Below, piece after piece: positions 31,225 to 40,492 of a stretch of 43,871 bases of DNA. Position 1 is the stretch's first letter. Each line of letters begins with the position of its first letter. A model generated the notes under the pieces. It saw only the letters and a program-made list of their open reading frames with translations, had not been told where the DNA came from and did no database searches. The stretch covers positions 1-43,871 of the forward strand of contig CACXCN010000002.1 of the NCBI GenBank assembly GCA_902766095.1. Reading direction: 5' to 3'. The translations under genes and the position numbers were made by a program. Source of the DNA: an uncultured Selenomonas sp. (lineage in GTDB: Bacteria; Bacillota; Negativicutes; Selenomonadales; Selenomonadaceae).

Positions 31225-33177
31225 TTATTGCTGCCCGTCTGCACCCGGACCATCGATGGCGATAGCCACATGGGCGCTGGCAAATGTCTTCATATCGTTC
31301 AGTATGGCCAGGCTGGCATCTACGATCTGTATCGCCAGGCAGGCCAGAGTGCCTCCAGGCAGGTCGGATTCGAGATCGAGCAGCGCCGGTTGCGGATGAA
31401 GTACGTAGTGGCGCAGCGTTGGGCAGATGGCCTCCGTATAGCGGGCGATGATGTCCGTGGCGGCATCGCCGACGATGACCAGGCTGCTGTTGTGGGCGGC
31501 GGCGATGATGGCGCCCATGATGGCGGCGATGGCCCCCTGATATTCATCCGGCGCATATTTCAGGAATTCATCTGCCGGGTAGCGCAGGCTGCCGTCATCA
31601 TCGAGCAGGCTCTCGCGCAGGCGCTGGGCCGCAGTGCCGAGCGGCATATCCGGATCGAGCTCGGTCATGGCGATGCCGAGCAGCGGGTATACGAAAGCCG
31701 CCTGCTCGCCATGTTCACGGCCGAAGTTGAAGTAAGACGTTATGGGCAGCCCCTCGCGCAGGTGGGCGATGGTGACGTCCAGATCGGACAACTCTCCCTC
31801 ATCGGTCACGCTGCCGGCATGGGCAGCGAAGGCCTCGGTCATAGCCCCGAGCATCGGATTCGGCAGCATGCCGGAGAAACAGAGCAAAGAGCGCCCCGAG
31901 CCATTCGGCGGACATTCATCACCAGTGGCGGCGGCTAATTCCGTGGCCAGCGTCTCGAGATAGCCGAGGCTGTATATCGGCTTGGCGAGATGGTTCAGAC
32001 GATCCTGGCAGGCTGCGAGGGCCTCACCATCGAGTTCCTGCATCGTATTCAGATAGAAGTCGAAGGTCTTGTCGGTGGCAGGTACCGCCTGACGCGACAT
32101 GTAGACGTGTTCGAACGGCTGCTCGACCGGAGACTGGGGCAGGTGGTCGAGCACCTCCCAGGCGGCCAAGATCGATTGCAGTATGCACAGGAGTACCGAG
32201 GAGCCGCAGGCCTCGCCGAGTCGCAGGTCGAGGTGCAGGCAGGGCGTGAGGCCGAGATGGCGCAGGGCATGCTGATGGGCAGGCTCGCTGCCGAGATGCG
32301 AAGCCATGACGTAGTCGATGCTGTGCGGAGACAGCCCCTGAGCGATGAGGGCGGCAGCGGCGGAGTTCGCGCCATCGATGATGGTGCAGCAGCCATGAGC
32401 TGCCGCACCGAGGATGATGCCGGCGATAGCGCCGAGCTCGAAGCCGCCGACCTTGGCCAGCACATCGAGAGCATCATCGGCGTCAGGCTGGTTGAGCTCC
32501 AGAGCCCGTTTGACGATACCCTGCTTCTGACGCAGACGTTCATCGGATATGTTCGTGCCACGGCCGGTCGCTTCCTCAGCGGTAAGACCGCAGAATGTAG
32601 CAGTGATACAGGCCATAGCCGTCGTGTTGGCGATGCCCATCTCGCCGGGGAGCAGGCAGTCATAGCCTTGCTCGATGGCACGTTCGGCCAGCGTGATGCC
32701 GGCCTCTATCGATTGCCGGGCCTGCTCGCGAGTCATGGCCGGTCCCTGAGCCATATTCTGCGTGCCCTGAGCGATGCGGAAATCCAGCAGGCCAGGGATG
32801 GAGGCTGCTTCCTCCGCAGGGACAGCGATGCCGAGGTCGGCGACGATGAGCTCGGAGTCACAGTATTTCGCCAAGGCATTCGCAGCGGCTCCCTGCGCGA
32901 TGAGGTAGTTGCGCGTCATGTCGAGTGTCGTATCCTGCGGATAGGCCGATACGCCCTCTGCTGCTACGCCGTGGTCGGCACAGCAGATGATCGTACACGG
33001 CGTAGGCAGGTCAGGATGGAGCTCGCCGGTCAGCCGTATGTAGCGGTAAAGGATATCGCTGAGCCGACCGAGGGCTTTTTCATCACCTTCCATGACCGCA
33101 GCCAGACGCTGGTGCATGTCATCAGCCGGAGCCGCAGCAGGGACGATGCTGTTTAATGTATTCTGCAGAATAGGCAC
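31225..33177 (-). CDS. Tandem CobT-domain phosphoribosyltransferase (ArsA-ArsB-like fusion)
   Basis: 650 residues, twice the CobT length. Residues 1-355 are a CobT domain: CADHGV, LLPGEMGIANTT with Glu179, and LRLGEACGSS with Glu322. These match Glu174 and Glu317 of Salmonella CobT with the same 143-residue spacing. Residues 375-650 are a second, degenerate CobT domain: LAKPIYSLGYLETLA matches the family's KPPGSLGRLE start, but the catalytic Glu motif reads DLESDLPGG. CobT makes the alpha-ribotide of the lower ligand of cobamides. Sporomusa and Veillonella use paired CobT homologues, ArsA and ArsB, to activate phenolic ligands; this looks like such a pair fused. GTG 33177 follows GAGAGGAG. 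It starts 37 bases after the unknown gene, in an apparent LysR-orf-cobT operon. Confidence 0.85.
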   Translation of the reverse strand: MPILQNTLNSIVPAAAPADDMHQRLAAVMEGDEKALGRLSDILYRYIRLTGELHPDLPTPCTIICCADHGVAAEGVSAYPQDTTLDMTRNYLIAQGAAANALAKYCDSELIVADLGIAVPAEEAASIPGLLDFRIAQGTQNMAQGPAMTREQARQSIEAGITLAERAIEQGYDCLLPGEMGIANTTAMACITATFCGLTAEEATGRGTNISDERLRQKQGIVKRALELNQPDADDALDVLAKVGGFELGAIAGIILGAAAHGCCTIIDGANSAAAALIAQGLSPHSIDYVMASHLGSEPAHQHALRHLGLTPCLHLDLRLGEACGSSVLLCILQSILAAWEVLDHLPQSPVEQPFEHVYMSRQAVPATDKTFDFYLNTMQELDGEALAACQDRLNHLAKPIYSLGYLETLATELAAATGDECPPNGSGRSLLCFSGMLPNPMLGAMTEAFAAHAGSVTDEGELSDLDVTIAHLREGLPITSYFNFGREHGEQAAFVYPLLGIAMTELDPDMPLGTAAQRLRESLLDDDGSLRYPADEFLKYAPDEYQGAIAAIMGAIIAAAHNSSLVIVGDAATDIIARYTEAICPTLRHYVLHPQPALLDLESDLPGGTLACLAIQIVDASLAILNDMKTFASAHVAIAIDGPGADGQQ

Positions 33178-33214
33178 GGCGTAACTCCTCTCAGTACACG
33201 ATGGAAATCAAATC

Positions 33215-34105
33215 TCAGCGGCGCGTCATCTTACCTACTTCATCACGCAGGTAGCATATGGTCAGCAGCTGCGTGCGGGCCTGCTGTTGCAGGTCGCTCG
33301 GGGAGGCTGACTTTAGCGACTGGGGTTCCGCAGGGGGCTGGTGCTTCATAGCGGAAAGCCCGATCTGCTGCTTTACTGCTTCCATCGCCGACTGCTGTAT
33401 GCCATGAACGATGCGGTTGCATTTGTGGACGAGTTGTAGCAAGGCTTCTTTCTCTGCAGGCGAGCAGGAGACATCACTATCGCTGAAATTATCGAACTGG
33501 TTGTATTCGTCATAGAGCTTATGATAGTATTCGTCCGTCAGACGCAGCAGGAGCCGGCTGGCGGAGGCAATCGAGGTCGTGCGCTTGATCTTCGTGATGA
33601 TGGCATCCTTCGGCAGATGAGCCAGATAATGAGGTGAATAGAGCACGGCATCGCTGGCAAAAGGAGCCATGGCGAATACATAGTGGCTTTTCTCCAACGC
33701 GTTCATGATGTCTGCCGTGGACATCTCGGAAAAGGCGATGCCGCGGAAACGCAGGCCGTGCAGCCCCATGTCATAGCACTCGCGCTGGAGCAGGTCGATA
33801 TAGGCGCGTAGACTCGTGAATATCGTTATAGTCTCGCCAATCGGTACATGTGATACGTCGAGGAAGAATTTCGTCGTTGGGCGCAAATCGAAAGGAATGA
33901 GCTGATGGCTCGGTATGATGTTGGCCAGACGCAGCTGCTTCATGCTGGAGCATACGTACAGGCAGCCGTCCTGAGGCGAGCTGATCTCATTGATCAGCAT
34001 CGTGTCTACGGGGAAATTAGCGCCGATGATGGAACGTATGATGCCACGGATCTCGCGGGCTATGGAGATATCGCTGCCAACGGCGATCAGCTTCGGATGA
34101 TACAT
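33215..34105 (-). CDS. Unrecognised protein between LysR and the double CobT
   Basis: 296 residues. I do not recognise the family. The first ~170 residues look alpha/beta (KLIAVGSDISIAREI, then strands such as LYVCSS, TKFFLDV, TITIFTS), with a predicted helical second half (about 180-245) and a Gln/Pro/Ser-rich linker near the C terminus. No signal peptide or membrane segment. Start at ATG 34105 because AGGTGG lies upstream; an ATG six codons earlier overlaps that site. It follows the LysR gene by 27 bases and precedes the CobT fusion by 37, so it is probably cotranscribed and may be a sensor or regulator, but no DNA-binding motif is visible. Confidence 0.75.
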   Translation of the reverse strand: MYHPKLIAVGSDISIAREIRGIIRSIIGANFPVDTMLINEISSPQDGCLYVCSSMKQLRLANIIPSHQLIPFDLRPTTKFFLDVSHVPIGETITIFTSLRAYIDLLQRECYDMGLHGLRFRGIAFSEMSTADIMNALEKSHYVFAMAPFASDAVLYSPHYLAHLPKDAIITKIKRTTSIASASRLLLRLTDEYYHKLYDEYNQFDNFSDSDVSCSPAEKEALLQLVHKCNRIVHGIQQSAMEAVKQQIGLSAMKHQPPAEPQSLKSASPSDLQQQARTQLLTICYLRDEVGKMTRR

Positions 34106-34132
34106 GTTATCCCACCTTTCCATGCAATCGGG

Positions 34133-34999
34133 TCATTGTTTTTGCGGGCCGACGGCCAGCTGTCGGAAGGCTTCGGCAATATCCGGCAGCTGGAGGTCCC
34201 GGCGCCAGGCCAGATACAGCTCGAGGTGAAGCTCTGGCTCCAGCTTGAGCGTGACGAGAGTGTCATCGCGCTCGCATAGCGAGCGTGGTAGTATGGATAT
34301 GCCGCAGCCAGCCGCGACAAGGCTGTGCAGGACGGCGACCTCGTCGGTCTCCATTATCGTGTGCAGCTGATGTCCAGCAGCGGCATAGGCAGATTCTATC
34401 TGGTTGTAGTAGTAGCTGCCGGCTGGCAGGGTCACGAGGTACTCGCTCGCGATATCGTCTATGGTCACCAGGTTGCGGCGATGCAGAGGATGATGACAGT
34501 TGCAGCAGACGACCAGCTCCTCGGATGACAGCGGCACAGCGTCGAGCGATGGCGTCGATATGGGTTGGCTGACGATGGCGAGATCGACGCGGTGCTCGGC
34601 CAGGTCATGCTCGAGTACGGCCGACATATCAGCCGTCATGTATATGTGTACGTCGGGATACTGCTGATGGAAATCAGCGATGAGCCTCGTACCGGCGCGC
34701 GAGGCCGTCAGCGCGTCGATGCCCAGTGACAGCGTGCCGGCACTGAAGCTTTTGAGAGCATTGATCCCTGCCACCGTACTGCGGATGCCGGCAAGCACCT
34801 TGGCGACGTGGCGGGCGAATATCTCGCCATCCGGCGTCAGCTTGTGCCGGCTGTCGAAAAGCGGAAAGCCCACTTCACGCTCCAGATCGCGCATGGATTT
34901 CGTGATGGTCGGTTTCGATATATAAAGAGACTCGGCGGCCCGGGTGAAGCTGCCGGCCTCACTTATGACGAGAAAGTATTCGAGTTGCTGTATTTCCAT
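34133..34999 (-). CDS. LysR-family transcriptional regulator
   Basis: 288 residues. The N-terminal winged helix-turn-helix is typical (MEIQQLEYFLVISEAGSFTR, LYISKPTITKSMRDLEREVG), followed by a periplasmic-binding-protein-like effector domain (LSLGIDAL..., DLAIVSQPI). Start at ATG 34999 following GGGAGGG; the frame is open 10 codons upstream. It leads an apparent operon with an unknown gene and the double CobT gene, or may regulate them. The effector is unknown. Confidence 0.92.
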   Translation of the reverse strand: MEIQQLEYFLVISEAGSFTRAAESLYISKPTITKSMRDLEREVGFPLFDSRHKLTPDGEIFARHVAKVLAGIRSTVAGINALKSFSAGTLSLGIDALTASRAGTRLIADFHQQYPDVHIYMTADMSAVLEHDLAEHRVDLAIVSQPISTPSLDAVPLSSEELVVCCNCHHPLHRRNLVTIDDIASEYLVTLPAGSYYYNQIESAYAAAGHQLHTIMETDEVAVLHSLVAAGCGISILPRSLCERDDTLVTLKLEPELHLELYLAWRRDLQLPDIAEAFRQLAVGPQKQ

Positions 35000-35062
35000 G
35001 CGAGATCCCTCCCTGCTGCGTACGGGCATTCATGCTCGATATAGTTTCCTTCACTTACGTTA

Positions 35063-35068
35063 ATTATA
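35063..35068 (-). promoter_or_regulatory. Candidate -10 of the LysR-orf-cobT operon
   Basis: Perfect TATAAT on the minus strand about 65 bases before the LysR start; the -35 is poor, suggesting an activated promoter. The 9-mer GCGCATTTT occurs twice just upstream (35069-35077, 35088-35096), 19 bases apart. Confidence 0.4.
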
Positions 35069-35094
35069 GCGCATTTTCGCGCCTCAGGCGCATT

Positions 35095-37359
35095 TTATTT
35101 GCCGGCAGTCGATACATCTTTAGGAACTTGTTTGAGCGAGAGGCCGATGCGGTTTCGTTTTTCGTCGACGCTGATGATCATGACGTTCACGATGTCGCCG
35201 ACCGAGAGGACGTCGAGCGGGTGCTTGACGCGCTTGTGGCTGAGCTCGGATATATGGATGAGACCGTCATCGTGCAGGCCGATATCGACGAAAGCGCCGA
35301 AATCCGTGATGTTGCGCACCGTGCCGCGCACGATGGAGCCGATCTTGAGGTCGGACAGCTTTACGATGGCCTGCCGCGTGAGCGGTGCCGGCAGATCCTC
35401 GCGCGGGTCGCGTCCCGGGCGGGTCAGGGCGGCAAGGATATCGCGCACGGTCGGCTCGCCGGCGTCCAGCTTCCGGGCGAGTTTCTTTATGGCGTCGTCG
35501 TCCATGAGTTTCACTTTGGAGCCGAGCCAGGCCAGACGATCTTTGTCGCGCAGGTTGGCGAGGGTGAAGCCGAGTTCGCTGAGGATGTCCTGGGCGAGCT
35601 GGTAGGATTCCGGGTGGACCGGCGTGTCGTCAAGCGGGTTGTCACCGCTGTGGATGCGCAGGAAGCCGGCGCACTGGGTATAGGCGGCCGGGCCGAGACG
35701 AGGAACCTTGAGCAGGGTACGGCGGCTGGCGAAGATACCGTTGTCATTGCGATAGGTGACGATGTTCCGGGCGGTCGTATTCGTTATACCGGCGATATGG
35801 CTCAGCAGGGCCGGGCTGGCGGTATTGAGGTCGACGCCGACGCTGTTGACAGCGGTCTCGATGGTGGCGTCGAGGGCTGCAGCCAGCTCTTTCTGATTGA
35901 CATCGTGCTGGTACTGGCCGACGCCGATGGCCTGGGGATCGATCTTTACGAGCTCGGCGAGCGGATCCTGCACGCGGCGGGCGATGGAGGCTGCACCGCG
36001 GATCGTCACGTCGTAGTCGGGCAGTTCCTCGCGGGCGAGTTTCGAGGCCGAGTAGACGGAGGCACCGGCCTCGTTCGTTATGATGTAGTGGACGTCGGCC
36101 AGGTGGTTGTCGGCAATGAGCTGAGCCGTGAATTGCTCGGTCTCATAGCTTGCCGTACCGTTGCCGATGGATATGAGGTCGACATGGTGTTTCTTTATGA
36201 GTTCTAGGACTTTCCGGGCACCGGCATCCCGGGCCCCTTGGCTTTGGGTTATCTGGATCTTGCCGCTGTCGAGTACGGCGCCAGTGGCGTCGACGACGGC
36301 CATCTTGCAGCCGTTGCGGTAGCCGGGGTCTAATCCGAGGACGACGTGGCCGGCCAGCGGGGCCTGGAGCAGGAGCTGCTTGAGGTTGGCGGCGAATACT
36401 TTTATGGCCTGAGCGTCAGCCTCCTCCGTCAGGCGATTGCGCAGCTCGCGCTCGAGGGCCGGCAGCAGCAGGCGCTTGTAGCCATCGGCGATGGCTGCTC
36501 TCAGGGTTTCATCCCAGATGGAGACGCGGCCTTTGCTGTGCTGCTGGCGTACCTGCCCGAGGATGCGGGCACAGTTGGCCTCGTCATCGGTCTGCAGGGT
36601 GACTTTGAGGCAGCCTTGCTTTTCGCCGCGGTTTATGGCGAGGATGCGGTGCGAGGGCAGGCGATGGACCGGCTCGCTGTAGTCCGCATACATTTCGTAT
36701 GTCTGTGCACCCTCGGCTGTCTCATCCAGTGTCGTAGCGAGGCTTGCCGTACGCCAGAGGTGGTCGCGCATATCCTCGCGTATGGCTGCAGTCTCCATGA
36801 TCTGCTCCGCCACGATGTCCTGAGCACCGGCCAGGGCGTCTTCCAGCGTGCGCACGATGTTCTTCTGAGCGTCGCCGCCGGCGGCCTCGGCCGCCTCGAT
36901 GTCTGCTGCCGGGGTTACGAAAGCGGCGGCGATGGTCAGGGGATTGCCCTGCTGGTCCTGCTGCTCACGTATTCTCTGTGCCAGCGGCTCGAGACCGCGC
37001 TCGCGGGCCATTTGGGCACGCGTGCGCTTCTTCTGCTTGTAGGGGAGGTAGATATCCTCGAGCTGCTGGAGCTGGGTGGCTTTTGCGATGGCCTGCTGCA
37101 GTTCGTCGGTCAGCTTGCCCTGGGATTCGATGGCGGCAGTTATCTCCGCCTGGCGCTTGACGAGGCCGCGCAGGTAGGACAGGCGCTCCTCGATGCTGCG
37201 AATCTGCTCATCGGTGAGCTCGCCGGTAGCTTCTTTGCGGTAGCGGGCGATGAAGGGGACGGTGTTGCCGCCGTCGAGCAGACTGGCGGTGGCTTCGACC
37301 TGGGCCGGGCGGATGTTCAGTTCTTTGGCGATGGTTTTGTTTATGTCTTGTTCCAGCAT
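35095..37359 (-). CDS. tex: Tex family transcription accessory protein (S1 RNA-binding)
   Basis: 754 residues, usual Tex length. Order: N-terminal helical Tex domain (VPFIARYRKEATGEL near 34-48), YqgF-like RNase H fold (VVLGLDPGYRNGCKMAVVD), helix-hairpin-helix motifs (LLSHIAGITNTTARNIV), and a C-terminal S1 domain (IVRGTVRNITDFGAFVDIG). It binds nucleic acid and is linked to transcription and RNA handling; exact function is unsettled in bacteria. GAGAGG precedes ATG 37359. It is followed by the LysR operon on the same strand with only 95 bases between. Confidence 0.96.
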   Translation of the reverse strand: MLEQDINKTIAKELNIRPAQVEATASLLDGGNTVPFIARYRKEATGELTDEQIRSIEERLSYLRGLVKRQAEITAAIESQGKLTDELQQAIAKATQLQQLEDIYLPYKQKKRTRAQMARERGLEPLAQRIREQQDQQGNPLTIAAAFVTPAADIEAAEAAGGDAQKNIVRTLEDALAGAQDIVAEQIMETAAIREDMRDHLWRTASLATTLDETAEGAQTYEMYADYSEPVHRLPSHRILAINRGEKQGCLKVTLQTDDEANCARILGQVRQQHSKGRVSIWDETLRAAIADGYKRLLLPALERELRNRLTEEADAQAIKVFAANLKQLLLQAPLAGHVVLGLDPGYRNGCKMAVVDATGAVLDSGKIQITQSQGARDAGARKVLELIKKHHVDLISIGNGTASYETEQFTAQLIADNHLADVHYIITNEAGASVYSASKLAREELPDYDVTIRGAASIARRVQDPLAELVKIDPQAIGVGQYQHDVNQKELAAALDATIETAVNSVGVDLNTASPALLSHIAGITNTTARNIVTYRNDNGIFASRRTLLKVPRLGPAAYTQCAGFLRIHSGDNPLDDTPVHPESYQLAQDILSELGFTLANLRDKDRLAWLGSKVKLMDDDAIKKLARKLDAGEPTVRDILAALTRPGRDPREDLPAPLTRQAIVKLSDLKIGSIVRGTVRNITDFGAFVDIGLHDDGLIHISELSHKRVKHPLDVLSVGDIVNVMIISVDEKRNRIGLSLKQVPKDVSTAGK

Positions 37360-37455
37360 GGATGAACCTCTCTATATAGTCAAAAATGTTATAACTCTAC
37401 CGCGGCAGGTATCTGTATCTCAGGCACTGTCAGTCTTTTGTTACAGTCCCCTTTA

Positions 37456-38214
37456 TCACATTCCGTATTTCGTCCAGAGTGTCGTGGCGATGGTGTACAG
37501 GGAGGTCGCGTACAGCAGCAGGAATATGAGGCGGGATATGATTTTCTTCGGGATGTAGCTGTAGCAGAGGTGGCCGATGATGATGCCGATGACGAGGCCG
37601 GGCAGCAGGTAGATGAATTCCCCGAAAGCCGGTGCCAGCGACAGGCCGCTGAAGTGGAAGGCGAGCAGGGAGGTGGAGTTGCAGAGGAAGAAATAGCAGA
37701 AGCAGGTGGCTCGTATTCTGTCGACGGGGATCTTTATATTGGCCAGGTAGATGAGGAACGGCGGGCCGCCCATGCCGGTGGTGATGGAGGTGAAGCCGGA
37801 GAAGAAGCCGGTGATGACCGTGTTGCGGTGGCATTCGCGGACGTGCCAGCGACCCATCTGGTTCAGCGCCAGGGCAATCATGACGGCGGCACTGATGAAT
37901 ATCTTCAGTGAATCGCTCGAGAAGAAGTTGAAGGTCCAGAGGCCCAGCGGCTGTCCGAGTACGACGCCGAGGACGAGCCAGCCGATGAGGCGCAGCTCGG
38001 CCTGTTTTATGTACATGAGGCCCTGCACGCAGTTGCCGCAGACGGCAATGAGCAGCATGCAGGGCACGACGAGCTTCGGGTCGTAGAACAGTAGCAGCAG
38101 CGGAGCACCGACGATGATGAGTCCGAATCCGGTGATGGATTGCAGGAATGCTGCCAGGATGATGGCGATGATGGGTGCGGTATGAGCCGCGAGGCCCGCT
38201 AGATATGTATCCAA
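37456..38214 (-). CDS. TauE/SafE family permease
   Basis: 252 residues, about eight membrane helices. The family signature FLQSITGFGLIIVGAPLLLL lies near residues 23-42 and a second copy-like motif GFFSGFTSITTGMGGPPFLIY near 135-155. Relatives export sulfite, sulfoacetate or related organosulfur anions; the substrate is not decidable. AAAGGAAA precedes the ATG. The promoter (TTGTAT-17-TATAAT) is flanked by an inverted repeat that may bind a regulator. Confidence 0.9.
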   Translation of the reverse strand: MDTYLAGLAAHTAPIIAIILAAFLQSITGFGLIIVGAPLLLLFYDPKLVVPCMLLIAVCGNCVQGLMYIKQAELRLIGWLVLGVVLGQPLGLWTFNFFSSDSLKIFISAAVMIALALNQMGRWHVRECHRNTVITGFFSGFTSITTGMGGPPFLIYLANIKIPVDRIRATCFCYFFLCNSTSLLAFHFSGLSLAPAFGEFIYLLPGLVIGIIIGHLCYSYIPKKIISRLIFLLLYATSLYTIATTLWTKYGM

Positions 38215-38275
38215 TTCGTTTTCCTTTCTTTCTGATCGCTATGATGAACAGCGTCATTAATAAGCTGCTCTAATG

Positions 38276-38311
38276 ATTACCAATTATACTATAGAGAGTC
38301 TGGTAATACAA
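38276..38311 (-). promoter_or_regulatory. Promoter of the TauE/SafE gene with flanking inverted repeat
   Basis: Minus-strand TTGTAT (38311-38306), 17-base spacer, perfect TATAAT (38288-38283). ATTACCA (38276-38282) and TGGTAAT (38301-38307) form an inverted repeat whose arms sit beside the -10 and on the -35, as expected for an operator. Confidence 0.6.
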
Positions 38312-38468
38312 ACGAGGCTGGTCTGCGAACGAGGACTGGGGGCTCGCGGAGTAGGATTTTGGCCAGCAGTGTAGAATAAAGGATTAGTTGATTATCTATT
38401 GCCGCATAGCTTCTCCAGCAGTGAAACGCTATGTATGGCGATATTCATGAAGAAAAGGAGTTGGCACC

Positions 38469-39578
38469 TTGCGCAGGCGGGTGGTTTTTTATCTGATATT
38501 AGGGATGACCGGACTAGTGGCGGCTTTGGGCGAATGGCGCCTCTACGGACATCTGGGCGGCTGGCTGGCCGGATGGGTCGGACTATGCTTCTGGCTGGCC
38601 CTGCCGCTGGCATTCGTAGCTCCGCATGTCTGTGAACGGCAGCTGCCGCTCTGGATTGTGCGTCTGCTGGGATTCGTTGGTGGCTACGGCTTCGCCTTTG
38701 TTTACTATGCCATATTGCTGCTGGTCCCGTTCGCCATGCTGTGGCTTGTCGCGCTGCTATCGGGATGGCCGGAGCATGTCTATGATGGCTATGCCAGGGT
38801 ATATGCCTGGGTGGCTCTGGCCATAGAGGCAGCGCTGCTCATAGGCGGCAGCATACAGGCCCGGCGGCCGCGCGTGCGCGAGGTAGAGGTGGTTACGCAG
38901 CGCCATATACCGAGACCGCTGCGTCTGGCCTTTTTGAGCGATCTTCATTTTGGCGCGGTACTGGGCAGCGGCTTTGCCAGGCGCCTCGTGCGGGATGTGC
39001 AGCGGCTGCAGGCCGACATCATACTGGTCGGCGGTGATGTCATCGATGGCAACTGGCATCTGGTGGACCGGATGCGCTCGCTGCGGCCGCTGGCGGGGCT
39101 GGACGCGCCGCTCGGCGTCTATGCCGTGCTCGGCAACCACGACAACTACAGCCAGCGCACGCGCGAGGAGCGCAAGGCTCTGCGGCAGCTCGGCATCCAT
39201 GTACTGGTCGATGATGTGGTGATGGTGGAAAGGGGGGTGACGCTCGTAGGCATGGGCGATGCCCTTTACTATCCGGCATCGTCCGTACCGCCGCGTGACG
39301 AGGGCGACGAGAGCTATGTGATCGTCATGGACCATGAGCCGGTGCGCATGCCTGTCGCGGCCGCGGCTGGTGCCGATCTCTATCTGGCCGGGCATACGCA
39401 TGCGGGGCAGTTCTGGCCTAACCGCTATTTCACGCGCCGCATGTTCGGTCTCGATTACGGGGAGAAATGGTATCGCCGGATGCTGGCCATAGTGACGAGT
39501 GGCTACGGGGCCTGGGGGCCGCAGCTGCGCTTGGGACCGCCGCCGGAAATCGTGCTCGTGACGGTTCGCCCGGCGTGA
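38469..39578 (+). CDS. Membrane-anchored metallophosphoesterase
   Basis: 369 residues from a TTG start, with AAAAGGAG 8 bases upstream. Four hydrophobic helices in the first ~130 residues are followed by a calcineurin-type phosphoesterase domain with all metal-site motifs: SDLH (157-160), GGD (188-190), GNHD (222-225), MDHEP and GHTHAGQF. Family members of this layout (YkuE/YaeI type) act at the membrane, some on UDP-diacylglucosamine-like lipids; the substrate here is unknown. It lies upstream of walJ on the same strand with 118 bases between. Confidence 0.9.
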   Translation: MRRRVVFYLILGMTGLVAALGEWRLYGHLGGWLAGWVGLCFWLALPLAFVAPHVCERQLPLWIVRLLGFVGGYGFAFVYYAILLLVPFAMLWLVALLSGWPEHVYDGYARVYAWVALAIEAALLIGGSIQARRPRVREVEVVTQRHIPRPLRLAFLSDLHFGAVLGSGFARRLVRDVQRLQADIILVGGDVIDGNWHLVDRMRSLRPLAGLDAPLGVYAVLGNHDNYSQRTREERKALRQLGIHVLVDDVVMVERGVTLVGMGDALYYPASSVPPRDEGDESYVIVMDHEPVRMPVAAAAGADLYLAGHTHAGQFWPNRYFTRRMFGLDYGEKWYRRMLAIVTSGYGAWGPQLRLGPPPEIVLVTVRPA

Positions 39579-39696
39579 CGCTGACCACCTTTTGTGCTAA
39601 AATAGACATGGCATGAAAAATTAACCGGCATCTAAGTGATATTGCAGGTCTTTTACAGATTGCTTGGTTACAATCACTTTCATAGGAGGCAGCATC

Positions 39697-40464
39697 GTGC
39701 GGGTAGTAGTATTAGCCAGTGGCAGCAAAGGAAATGCGACATATGTCGAGGAAGATGGTGTCAGGCTGCTGATCGATGCCGGCATCAGCGCTCTGCGGAT
39801 CAAGAAGGCGCTGGCCGCTCTCGATGTCGATGTGGCGAGCCTCGATGGCATATTCCTGACACATGAGCACAGCGACCATATCGGCGGCCTCGTGACATTG
39901 GAAAAACGTTATCATTTTCCGGTGTTTAGCCGGCGGGCGACACTGGCCAGCCTGTCCTGCATCGACAAACTGCCGGCGCAATGCCTTCACCCGCTGGAGG
40001 ATTATGGTAATACGGTCAGCTGGGGCAACGTGCTGGTGCAGGCGTTCAGCGTATCGCATGACGCGGCTGATCCGGTAGGATACAGTGTAGCCGGGAGCGA
40101 GCGCTGCACGATAGCGACCGACCTCGGTTTTGTCTCGCAAAGCGTGCAGGCGGCGCTCGAGGGAGCTGATGTGCTGGTCCTGGAGGCCAACCATGACCCG
40201 TCCACGTTGCGGCAGGGCCGCTATCCGTGGCCGCTGAAGCGGCGCATCCTCTCGAACCGCGGCCATCTGGCCAATGAGGATGCAGCCTGGGCGATTGCCC
40301 GGCTCCGGAAACAGCCGCGTGAGGTCCTGCTGGCTCATCTGTCCGAGGAGAACAATACGCCGGAGCTCGCCCGCGAAACCGTGGCGCGCATCACGGAGCG
40401 CCAGGGCCTCCATGTATTAGTACAAACAACGTCGCAGACGACACCCGTCGCCCTGCGCATGTAA
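39697..40464 (+). CDS. walJ: MBL-fold hydrolase WalJ/YycJ
   Basis: 255 residues from GTG 39697 following AGGAGG (frame open 11 codons upstream). The metallo-beta-lactamase metal motif THEHSDH is at residues 55-61, and the N-terminal VVLASGSKGNATYVE is typical of YycJ. Relatives are 5'-3' exonucleases linked to cell-wall and DNA-repair phenotypes. In Bacillus it sits in the walRK operon next to htrC; here walJ-htrA-rlmH are kept but the walRKHI genes are not in the window. Confidence 0.92.
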   Translation: MRVVVLASGSKGNATYVEEDGVRLLIDAGISALRIKKALAALDVDVASLDGIFLTHEHSDHIGGLVTLEKRYHFPVFSRRATLASLSCIDKLPAQCLHPLEDYGNTVSWGNVLVQAFSVSHDAADPVGYSVAGSERCTIATDLGFVSQSVQAALEGADVLVLEANHDPSTLRQGRYPWPLKRRILSNRGHLANEDAAWAIARLRKQPREVLLAHLSEENNTPELARETVARITERQGLHVLVQTTSQTTPVALRM

Positions 40465-40492
40465 TAGAAAGAAGAATTTGGAGGGATTTTTG

